Source: Glandiceps talaboti (lineage: Eukaryota > Hemichordata > Enteropneusta > Spengelidae). Taken from it: 64,000 bases of DNA. The translations under genes were made by a program, and so were the position numbers. Positions 41,401 through 54,000 of the stretch are shown here, in pieces. Every line of letters begins with the position of its first letter. The stretch's first letter is position 1. Location of the stretch: positions 4,980,498-5,044,497 of the forward strand of contig NC_135560.1 of the NCBI RefSeq assembly GCF_964340395.1. The letters are read 5' to 3'. The notes under the pieces are model-generated. The model searched no databases and was not told the DNA's origin. It was given only the letters and a program-made list of their open reading frames with translations.

Positions 41401-44400
41401 GAAAACTATATATTTATGGAATCTATATATATCACAGTTTCCAAAAATATGCAAATTTTGGTCATGTGACCTCATTAAATATTCAAAATGGCCGCCAATA
41501 CTACAAAGTTATTGAGTTTTTCACTCATTTTTTCAATTTGTAATGGTGGAACCAAAAAATCTTTATTTCTTTTTGCACTTTTATTGTTCAATGTTATAAA
41601 CCTATGGAATGACCTGCAAATATCACAGCATATGTAAATATTTGGGCTCAAAATCTTTGTTTTTAGTCATTATGTACAAGGTAAACATACTGTTATTTGA
41701 TATGTTATGCATGCCATTCAACAAGTGAAAGTGTCATATTACAGGAGTGCCTGAGTCCAAACTGACCATGTTTGACCATGCATAACCATATATTTTTGGA
41801 ATCACCAAATGACAGTGGTCCCAAAAATATGCAAATTTTGGTCAGGTGACCTCATTAAATATTCAAAATGGCCACCAATACTACAAAGTTATTGAGTTTT
41901 TCACTCATTTTTTCAATTTGTAATGGTGGAACCAAAAAATCTTTATTTCTTTTTGCACTTTTATTGTTCAATGTTATAAACCTATGGAATGACCTGCAAA
42001 TATCACAGCATATGTAAATATTTGGGCTCAAAATCTTTGTTTTTAGTCATTATGTACAAGGTAAACATACTGTTATTTGATATGTTATGCATACCATTCA
42101 ACAAGTGAAAGTGTCATATTACAGGAGTGCCTGAGTCCAAACTGACCATGTTTGACCATGCATAACCATATATTTTTGGAATCACCAAATGACAGTGGTC
42201 CCAAAAATATGCAAATTTTGGTCAGGTGACCTCATTAAATATTCAAAATGGCCACTAATACTACAAAGTTATTGAGTTTTTCACTCATTTTTTCAATTTG
42301 TAATGGTGGAACCAAAAAATCTTTATTTCTTTTTGCACTTTTATTGTTCAATGTTATAAACCTATGGAATGACCTGCAAATATCACAGCATATGTAAATA
42401 TTTGGGCTCAAAATCTTTGTTTTTAGTCATTATGTACAAGGTAAACATACTGTTATTTGACATGTTATGCATACCATTCAACAAGTGAAAGTGTCATATT
42501 ACAGGAGTGCCTGAGTCCAAACTGACCATGTTTGACCATGCATAACCATATATTTTTGGAATCACCAAATGACAGTGGTCCCAAAAATATGCAAATTTTG
42601 GTCAGGTGACCTCATTAAATATTCAAAATGGCCACCAATACTACAAAGTTATTGAGTTTTTCACTCATTTTTTTTTAATTTGTAATGGTGAAACCAAAGA
42701 ATCACACACTTTTAAATTTGTACTGGTGAGAATAGAAATTTTCAATATTGTTATTGTATTGAAGTCATCAGCATCAAAAAACCTGAGGTGCAAATTGGAA
42801 ATATTACTATAATATGTAAAGGTTGAGATATAGAAATGGATTTTCATCTCAAAAATTATCTAGTTTGCATATGATAATTTGATATAAGTGAAAGCATTAC
42901 TCCACATTTCATACCATTCAATCATGTAATTGATAACAAGAACTCATATATCATATTTACAACAGTTGGTGTAGCCCCCACCAACACATTTATTCATGTC
43001 CCTTACATTCCTCATACACAGAAAATCACATAAACTTATAAACATCACTCCGCACTAAAAACCAGAGGAAAAACCCTGTTATTTCGGGACAAAATCTCTG
43101 GAAAAGCGTGAGTGACACAACTATCAACAAAGACATCAATTAACAAATGAAAAGAGAACAAATATTAAATCAAAACTGTTGCTGTCACTTGAATCCAAAG
43201 AAACCACTACTGCCACATCATACGTGTCGCTAAATCTTGAAATTTATCTAAGAAGTAAACAAAAATAGAAATGTTTGAAGCGCAGTGTGTCATGAACTTT
43301 ACGTTTATAAATAGAAATCTATAATGTCTTGCCAAATGTACAGCTAAATTTGTTTGAAAATGATAGAAGGGTAACAGTTATTTTGTTTTGATTACTAATT
43401 GAATATGCCACATCGATATCAATCATGTATAAATTTTGTTGCAGGGAGATATTTCTAAAATCAAATAAAATATACCAAGCTGTCTACAATTATTTTCGTT
43501 TTGGGGGGCAGTGTCTGAAATACTTGCCAGGGAGTACTATTTTTGAGTTACTAAAGCAATATATTTGATAATAAAAAAACAATATTACAATTATCTAAGG
43601 ATAACCAAAGTGTAAGCAAAATCATTTGACCGTAACAAATGAATAACTACTGTAAAACCCAAGTGTATGATACAGCATGCAGAACTAATAAAAAACCATA
43701 TTCTTTCAATGCCTAGACCAACTAAATATTTGGGAAAGAAAGAAATGAGAGCAACTAATGCAAATAAAAAATAAACATAATATCATCATGATACTGTCAA
43801 TTTATATACAAGTGCAGACATACATGTACATAGGCAAAATGACACATACACATACAAAAGGATACATTGATCTTCAAAGCAGTAGACTGGTTGCTAAATG
43901 GTAACTGGATGACACTGGATCTGGTAAGTCATGTTGTAACAATGTTTACAATGCAATGTATTCTAATGCACTAATACACAGAGAAGACAAGCAAGGTGAC
44001 AGAACTACTTGCAACGACAACGAATCCACACTTGACAGAATTACTGATCAACGCCAGTATTCCACAAGGTCATGATACCTGTCAAAACATGTCCTGCCAC
44101 CATCACGGTCATCTGTGACATCCTGAATGCATAGGAACACATTGCATTGTTGACATTTGAAGACAGATCGTGGAAAATGTCTACTCTGGACTCGTGCTAT
44201 GTCTTCTGGTCGATCAGAACGCCTGATGGTCTCTGTACACACAGCACACTGTCTTCCTCCACCAGCCACACGCTTTGGTCTATGGCGCCCTTCCAACCGT
44301 TGTTCTTGAGTGACCCTGTTACGTGGAGATTGTAGAGTACGATTGGCCCGCCACTGGTCGATCAGCTGGTTGATCAATTGGATCCGAAAATCCAAAAGGG

Positions 44401-47400
44401 ATCGCTTCCGATGATGTTGACGGATGTGAGGTGTAACATGGCCTTCGATGATGTACGCATTTAGTATGGCCACTTCTATACAGTAGAACAGGACACGGCG
44501 GTACCAGCGAACTGATCTCCTACCATACCCATAATACTGGATCATCTGGTCACAAAGATCCACACCTCCCATATACTTGTTGTAGTCAGGAAGCAATGGT
44601 GGACATGGCACTTCCCTTGTTCCTCCAGCTTGGCGTCTATCCACAGTCACTGGAACACCATTATGGTCTGGTGAATGGATCGTTGATAGAAAATAGACTG
44701 GCTTTCTGTCCATCCAGCTAGTGGCTAGGACAGGGCCAGCCATCCTCCATCTCATGGTGCCCCTATCAACGTTGGCGAGCTTGATGTCTTGTGGAAGTGC
44801 AGAACTGAATCGTACTGTCCCACACAACAATGTTCCCTGTTGGTAAAGATCGTTAGCTAACCTGACACTTGTATAAAAATTGTCTGTATACAGATGATGA
44901 CCTAAATTAAATAAACCCTGAAGAAGATCTGAAACAACTCGCCTGGCTTGCCCTACTTCTGGTCGGTTTCCCTCTTTCCCTGAAATAAATAATAAATAGA
45001 AAAAATGTCAATTTCATTTCAAAATGTTTGTCATGTATTTGATGATTATTTTGTGACTAAAACCACACACCTAACAATACAATAGAACCCTGAAAAAATA
45101 CAAATACTGAAATAGAGTAAAAAATACCTACGTATGTTACATTTATTTTATGAGAAATGATAATTGATCTATCCATCAAACTATATGTTTGTCTCACTAT
45201 TATTATGACTCACAAACTTACAAAAATGGAAGGGACTGAATACAATAGTATACTGATTTGTATGTCATGTCATATCATACATGATTCGGGTTTGATAAGA
45301 AGTGTACAAAATAAATACAATGACAATATACTAATTATAATTTATTTACTGTGGTAAAATTGAAGACATTGTGTGTCTGCTATCTGATATTATTTACACA
45401 ATAAATTGACTAACAAAAATTATAGCTGTACCTAGTAATATTATGAAGACATTGTGTCTACAATCTGATATTATTTACACAATAAATTGACTAACAAAAA
45501 TTATAGCTGTACCTAGTAATATTATGAAGACATTGTGTCTACAATCTGATATTATTTACACAATAAATTGACTAACAAAAATTATAGCTGTACCTAGTAA
45601 TATTATGAAGACATTGTGTCTACAATCTGATATTATTTACATAATAAATTGACTAACAAAAATTATAGCTGTACCTAGTAATATTATGAAGACATTGTGT
45701 CTACAATCTGATATTATTTACATAATAAATTGACTAACAAAAATTATAGCTGTACCTAGTAATATTATGAAGACATTGTGTCTACAATCTGATATTATTT
45801 ACATAATAAATTGACTAACAAAAATTATAGGTACCCAGTACCATGATGTGACTTTGATAAAAGTGTGCACACAATAATAAATTACAATGCCAATACAAAC
45901 ATGAACAACATATTTACCTTGATATATCTGAAGCCTCTTGACGTACCCGGTCTCTGCTTCAGATAAAACCCAACACTTTATCCCGAATCGATGTGGCTTG
46001 TTTCTTATGAATACTTTGAATGATAATCTTCCCTTGAATGGTATAATTGACTCGTCGATGGATACCTCCCGAGAAAGAATATAAGCATCAAAAAACTTTG
46101 CATTTATGAGATCTAAAAATAGTCTAATCTTGAACAGCTTATCATAGTTTGGGTGTCCTCTAGGCTGTTGTAAGTCATCATCGGAGACATGTAAATAACG
46201 ATAAATCTGAAGGAACCGATCTCTTGACATGACCTCAGGAAAATTACAACAAAAGAGCCTGTCTGTCCTTCTCCAGTACAGGTCTAATGTAGGCAACTTC
46301 ATGACACCCATCGCTAGACATAATCCTAAAAAGGCTTTCATTTCAATTATGTCGATGTCTACCCATGCCCCCCTGTCGTTGTGTCTTGCCCTCTTCCTTG
46401 CTGCGTTCAAATTCGTCATGTCTACTAAGAGTTGTAAAATTATATTGTCAACAAAAATGCTAAAATAATCTAAAGGTCGGCTGTCGTTGTGCATAGCTAT
46501 AGTGGGCCCACTGACACGATCGTAAATAGGGGCTTGCCTACCGTTTATATTTTCACGCCACTCTGCCATCGGTGGATTTGGGTCTTGTTGTTGTCTCAGC
46601 CGTTGACGTCTTGGAGGTGGCGATGGTGGTGGTGGTGGTGGTGGTGGTGTTGGCGGTGGTGGTTGATTTTCTTGATCGTTTATGTCATCTTCGCCACCAT
46701 CTTGGTCGATGTCTTCATCTTCTTCTTCACTTTCTGAGCTATTTCCGATGTCAATGCGATCAAAAAAAGCCCAGAAAGCATCTTCATCATGCAGTGGATC
46801 GATACGGAGTTGTCGCCTTGTCGCCATTTTTAAATTTCTGTGAGGAATTTTTCGATTTTCGCAGCGTAGATTATGTGATTACTCAACAGATTCGTATATG
46901 TATGAGCAAAGGAAAGTATATATGACTCCCTAGCCTGGTGACTAATAGCGGGTCAATGGCGGGTACCCCTATTTCGCTTTTTAAAGGCGCAAAAACTTGT
47001 ACGATGTTGGGGTATTACAAAATTGCCTGTTATCACGCATGCGCGCGTTTAGTATATTACCGAGCCGAGTAAAAAGGGTTAAGAGCAATACACTTGGTAA
47101 GGTACTTACCACTGATTGGATTGTTAAGACTAATACACCTGGTGAGGTACTTACCACTGATTGGATTATTAGACTAACACACCTGGTGAGATGCTTACCA
47201 CTGATTGGATTATTAAGAGCAATACACTTGGTAAGGTACTTACCACTGATTGGATTGTTAAGACTAATACACCTGGTGAGGTACTTACCACTGATTGGAT
47301 TATTAAGACTAATACACCTGGTGAGGTACTTACCACTGATTGGATTATTAGACTAACACATCTGGTGAGATGCTTACCACTGATTGGATTATTAAGAGTA

Positions 47401-50400
47401 ATACACTTGGTAAGGTACTTACCACTGATTGGATTGTTAAGACTAATACACCTGGTGAGGTACTTACCACTGATTGGATTATTAGACTAACACACCTGGT
47501 GAGATGCTTACCACTGATTGGATTATTAAGAGTAATACACTTGGTAAGGTACTTACCACTGATTGGATTGTTAAGACTAATACACCTGGTGAGGTACTTA
47601 CCACTGATTATTAAGACTAACACACCTGGTGAGGTACTTACCACTGATTGGATTATTAAGACTAACACACCTACAAGTGTGTGAATGTGTTGTCAGTAGA
47701 AGGAATTCTTGATGGACAGCAAAGGATGTACAGTTTGAGGCTACTTCTGTATCATTCACATAAAGTCGATATCTCTCTGTCAAACCAAGTACAGCTTCCT
47801 GATACATAAAATCAACAGAAGCCAAATTACAATGATAGACCATGGTCCAAAGTAAAAATAATCTAACATTATTTAAAATACAGCTCTATAGTACTCTGTG
47901 TATACTCAGTGTAGTAATTATGAATTCACAGTCCATTAACATTCATTCTTGTATGTCTTATGTTAATAGGTTTAATCACATTAAGGTACAAAGTGACATT
48001 CACAAGACCATTAATGGCATCAAACCTTTGCGCCAAGTTTGAATACAATTGAATGGTGTGAGGGGGAAATCATTATAGGGATGGATGGTGGACTCTTGCT
48101 CAGAGCAATTAATGAGTTGATGAGCCACGTCCACTGTGGTACTCAGCAGTAGTAGTTTCTTAGTGGCAACAATGACCATAATAAAGTCTGAATAAAGAAA
48201 CTATGCCTTGTTCATGATGTTATCACTGCAGGACTGCAGCAGCTAATAAGACAATTTCAGTTGTACTGTACAAGATCGATCAAAGTGATAACATTTTACT
48301 GATGCCCACCTCCTTTGCAAACTGGCAAACACCCAGCTGTACACATTGCTATACTACCCACCTCCCCTGCAAATTGAAACATACTTATCTGTACACATTG
48401 CTGTACTACCTTCCTCCCCTACAAACTGACACACACTCATCTATATACACTGCTGTACTACCCACCTCCCCTGCAAACTGACACATACTTATCTGTACAC
48501 ATTGCTGTACTACCCACCTCCCCTGCAAACTGACACATACTTATCTGTACACACTGCTGTACTACCCACCTCCCCTGCAAACTGACAAACACTCATCTGT
48601 ACACACTGCTGTAATACCTACCTCCCCTGCAAACTGACACATACTTATCTATACACACTGCTGTAATACCTACCTCCCCTGCAAACTGACACACACTCAT
48701 CTATACACACTGCTGTATTACCTACCTCCCCTGCAAACTGACACATACTCATCTATACACACTGCTGTATTACCTACCTCCCCTGCAAACTGACAAACAC
48801 TCATCTGTACACATTGCTGTACTACCTACCTCCCCTGCAAACTGACACATACTCATCTGTACACACTGCTGTAATACCTACCTCCCCTGCAAACTGACAC
48901 ATACTTATCTGTACACACTGCTGTAATACCTACCTCCCCTGCAAACTGACACATACTTATCTGTACACACTGCTGTAATACCTACCTCACCTGCAAACTG
49001 ACAAACACTCATCTGTACACATGGTTGAGGAAATCTGATTTGTAAACCACTCTTCATTGTCCAGGGTGTTGCTGTACAAGTTGTGGTGTCAAATTGCAAT
49101 AAACTGCCATCCATCAATTGTATAACAACACTATCTCCTGTGTTGCTATGGATACAGTAAACTTTACCATCCACTATTGTTGAGGAGCTGTAAAGGACAA
49201 TAAAATGTTAGTTTTCAAAGAATTTCAACTCAGTCCATAAACATCTTTAATCTTTACAATTTGTTCCTGGTCCTATCAAAATATCACACATCAAAACAAC
49301 TGCCACTAATACAATTCAGATACAAGTATACAGATTCCCTGGCCAAAGATACCTTTACCTTACACAACCTCGGATCCTGTAGTTCATCACGCTTTATTTG
49401 AACAATTTCTTTTAAGCACAAGTGTGTCCTTTTGTGTGAAATAGTGAGTTGAGTGAGTGATGGTGAAACAGTAGGGTGATCACTTTCCTTTACAAAACTA
49501 AATGTGAATAATAAATCAAAATGATTTGAAGAATATGAGAAGTTTTTAACAAAATTTCCTGAGAGACTTATGCCGACTGGCTGTACCATTATTAAACGGT
49601 AAACTGAGAGTCTTTTACATCAGTCTGTTTGCAGGATGACGAGACAATTATTCAAATAATCATTATGTAGCAGTGTCAAAAACTAACTTGTAACATGGCA
49701 TGGCCATCATTGTCATACATTTAAGTAAAACTTATTACATAATGAATTTTTTTTGTGGATTTTGCAATCCAAATTCTTAAATAAGCATGCTGTTAAGTGT
49801 TTGAAAGAATATACAATCATGTAATTCTGGTTTATACATCACAAAAGTTGCTGTGCAACAAATTACAAAACAAATGTTTGAAAGTATGCTGTAGAAACAT
49901 AGATGAGGCTGCCACAGGGAGAATATCTCTATGTTTACAATTATAGTTACTGCGTCTACATAATCACAGTCTCCTGGAGGGTCTATGGTCTACATAGTTA
50001 CTGATATAAGGTAAACATGTTACCTGGCCATAACAAGCTAGACTGGCCCTGTCAAATTATTGTGCATCTACATTAGACATACCTAGCTCCTACCTCTGTA
50101 TACTGTTTTTAAAACATTATTATACCATGGAATAATGTGTACTCACACACAGAATAATTTACAGACAATTTTCAGGAGTGTTTTATAAATTATATATCGG
50201 ATCAGTGTCCTAAGCCAGATTGATTTAAGGATGGCTCCTATTAACTCAAATATGAGATCGTCTGAACTATCTGATGTAGACTATCGGAGCTAAAGTTTCT
50301 GACTACATTATTTTTCAAATATACACATTACCTGACAAAACATTGACTATCTGATTTACTAAGTATACATATTACCTGGCCACAAGTTGACCTTCTGATG

Positions 50401-50951
50401 GTACAAAGTATACAGATTACCTGGCTTCAAGCTCATTGTCTAAATTACGAAGTATGCATATTACCTGGCCACATGCTGATCATCTGAATTACTAAGTATA
50501 CACATGATTACCTGGCCACAAGCTGAGTTACTAAGTATACACATCACCTGGCCACAAGTTGACCGTCTGATGGTACAAATCATACACCTTACCTTGCCAC
50601 AAGCTGATCATCTGAATTACTAATTATACACATTACCTGGCCACAAGTTGACCTTCTGTACTCTTTGCATTCTCAAGACGGAGTTCATATATGCGTGATT
50701 CTGAACAGTTGGCTTCCATGGTAACAGCAAGGATTTTGTTCTCAGTAATCCAAGTAAAATGACCCCAATTGAGAGGTTTGTTCCATTCAATGGGCTGCTC
50801 ATCACTCATTATCCTGTTAATACAAGAATTTTACAGGAAACTGAACAAGTTATATGAATTTCAATAATAGTATATATTTTTTTTATAATTTTTATATTTA
50901 TATACTCATTAACATGTATGCATGCATACACACACACACACATACATACAT

Positions 50952-51010
<59 letters not shown>

Positions 51011-54000
51011 TACATACATACATACATACATACATACATACATACATACATACATACACATATCACCATGCCTGTGCCAATCACCATGCCTATAGCATGA
51101 CTGAACCTCAAAAATGGCCCTGGCCAGCTGTGAAATCAAAAACATGTTAAATCTACAAATTATTATATGTAGCCAAGTTGACCTTATGTAGCAAAACACT
51201 GAGTTTTATTTATGAGTATAAAAGACATATACTGACATACCTGCTGTGTTTTTATATAATAACTACATAATACATATACACTACTCTACAGTTGGATCTA
51301 CAAAGTTCAATTTATGTGTTATTAACTTACATGAGTAGTAATATAGTACGCTTGATTTTGTGAATTCATTTTTTGTTAAATATAACATTAATCTATATCC
51401 TAATTCATTTTAATTTATAAATGTTTTTTTTTACAACTAGAATACTAATTTATGCTGCATGATTTGTTGTATTTTGTGTCATAATGTAATATGTTTAATA
51501 ATTAGTAAACTATTAGTGAAGATGATGTTGAATTACTGAGAATGTTATTATATCATTCAGTCATTTTTTTATACCAAGGAAAACTGAAGTCAAGAAATGT
51601 GGTTCAAATTAAGCCCCATTCCATCGTCACAAACCACGGCCTGTTTTACGGCAACGTTCTTAACGAGCCTATATTTCAAAATGTAGTGGTAGAAATAATA
51701 ACTCTGACATGCAAGAATGCCCCATTCGGGATACACGTGAACCTCAATATTCTCCCCCCCCCCCCCACACACACACACCCACCCATCTTTAGACATTTTC
51801 TCAGAGCTGTGGGAGACCAACAGTCATGAATTATAATTATAGTTCCAATTAACCCATTTGGTGTATACCTCAATATTGTTCTGTTTTGAGTCCAGTTTGA
51901 GACTCATTAAAGTCATGAAATCCCCCTGAGAAATGTACTATTCGTAGTTCCTTCATGAAAAACATGAAATACTTTTGGTGTCAGTTTCAGGAAATGAATA
52001 TCAAGACAATTATTATGCCAAATTATTCTGAGGAAACAAGCGTGAGAAAGATTCCAAATTACACTTACATGTATAAAGTATCCCCAAGACTCTATCAGTT
52101 TCACCAACTTTTTAATTCAAAACTTATTTTGACCCTCCATTCATAATATACACTGTTGATGTGTAGGACTTTTATTTCTTTACCATCTGCCAATATCTTG
52201 AAAAGTCCCAATGTTTAGGAAAATATGTTCACCATTATTTTTAGGGGGGGGGGGGGGGACAGCTTTGTATACATTGTAGGCATGCAATATACATACACAT
52301 ACCGTACTAGAAATTGGTATTTATGAAAAATGCACGGAAATGGTGATTTCTTAGGTCATAAATTACAAAATCACAGGATTTAAATAAATGACAAAAATTC
52401 CCAAAATAAGTTGTGTATGTGATACCCCTATATAAGAATGGTTTGAGCTGAAATCACATTGCCATATTATAAAGGAGATATCAGAGTCGTTGTAACTTGT
52501 TACGATCATCTCTTGTTGAAACACACTGTAACAATAACAGTTCTCATCTCTTGGTAAAACACAGCATATCAACCACAAAGGTAAGTTTAAAGAATTTAAA
52601 ACTGTTCTTTTTATAATAAGAAGTTTCTTTTTTTTCAATACATCCCAGGGGGGTTATAGCTGATTTGATTTAGCCTCCCATTGTTTACATAGATGTTAAT
52701 AGATTACTAGTATTGGTTTCAAAGTAAGGCTCCAAGTTTCTTCACTTGGGGAAGTGTACAATAAAGTACGGTACTTGAAGATTTTATGATCTATCTCAGT
52801 TGGATACTAATACACATAAGTTGTCAATGCATTTGCATGAATGAATAGACAACTTTATACAGTAAAAGGAGCTGTCTGCTTTTCTTTGACTAAGTCTTGC
52901 TTTCTTTTCTAAGACATGTGTGTCATCAATTTTGTGTTTCAATGAATCCATGTAAATACCTGCAAATTACAACTATGAACTCATTCACACGTTCACAGTA
53001 GAATTACTTACTAATGTTATCGTAGTAGCCATATCATTCAAAAATACATGGGGACTAGTATTTTCAGACAAGACAACTACTAAGTGTGTGCACCCTGGTG
53101 TTTACTCCTGATATTATCTCCCAAGTTTTAGGGTAACTTCAACAATGTCTGTCACTCTTACAGCAAATGTAGAGACAAAGTTGAAAACCAAAAATATCTC
53201 TGTAATATTGTTGTTCTTTATTTTGTCAAATCAGCTGTAAACAGCTGTCACAAAACGAGAGAAGTTGAAGACATTATATCAAGTTTACAAAAATAAGTTT
53301 GTGTTACTGAAAATTGAAATTTGACTATATATTATTGCAGATATCATTAATTTTGTATTATAGCATATAGTTCCATTAACCTTTGCAATTTTACTGCTTG
53401 TACACAGTGGGAATATAATTGATAACAGGGTGCACTGTCTTGTTTATACAATGCGGAAACCACTATGTAGGTAGTCTAGTTTCCTACACATGTTACATTT
53501 TCGACGATCATCTCCACTTCTTGCAGTGAGGTCGTAATAAATATAGGAAACTAGACTACAATGTAGGTAGTTTGGTTAAAACTTCAAACATGGGTTTGAT
53601 GTGATTTATTTTGGGTAAATGAAAACGTCAAGAGAATCTGGGGAAAAAAAGTATTCAAATTTCATGTAACTTCTGCTTTTGGTTAGGATGCATGAATCAT
53701 GGCATAGATTGAGTTTGTAAAATGATATTATTTGAAATTAACAGGTATCTGTTGTTTTAGACTGTCAAACATATGGTACAGGAGCTTGAATTGTCTGGGA
53801 TTATCATGGCAATAGTTTATGAAATCAAAGTAACATTGTCCTATTGTCCCAATCATGCATGTTATCAAAAGTGAAGTATATTTCACAAGCGATACGCCAG
53901 GACAAACACAGGCAATCAATAGTTACATGTGAAGCAACAATATTTGACACATACACAATAATAGTTCAACATCATTCAGAGTCATTGTCATCACTGGAAT

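Larger units (their letters stand above)
41303..47082 (-). mobile_element. piggyBac-superfamily DNA transposon, apparently complete, inserted at TTAA
   Basis: The element is bounded by TTAA at 41303-41306 and 47079-47082. Removing it restores an uninterrupted minisatellite unit (...GATTGGATTATTAAGAGC...), so the TTAA is the target duplication. Its ends are inverted: CCCTTT at 41307 and AAAGGG ending at 47078, with weaker matches over about 18 bp. Inside are a two-exon transposase on the minus strand (46827-44048), a 380-bp tandem repeat near the left end, and an 81-bp tandem repeat in the transposase intron. At 5.8 kb it is longer than typical 2.5-kb piggyBac elements, mainly because of those repeats. 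Clean ends and an open frame suggest a fairly recent insertion. Confidence 0.93.

Noticed and set aside
46489-46925. Val/Trp-rich frames on the plus strand opposite the transposase
   Set aside because: They are the antisense of the transposase's proline run and acidic N-terminus.
46997-47684. Plus- and minus-strand frames up to 119 codons at the array beside the transposon
   Set aside because: Result of the 45-bp exon-end repeats; only the part 47642-47798 is a real exon.
49284-49589. 101-codon minus-strand frame between ELP1 exons e and f, possible extra exon
   Set aside because: Exons e and f join in phase and align with the family without it; the frame shows no ELP1-like sequence.
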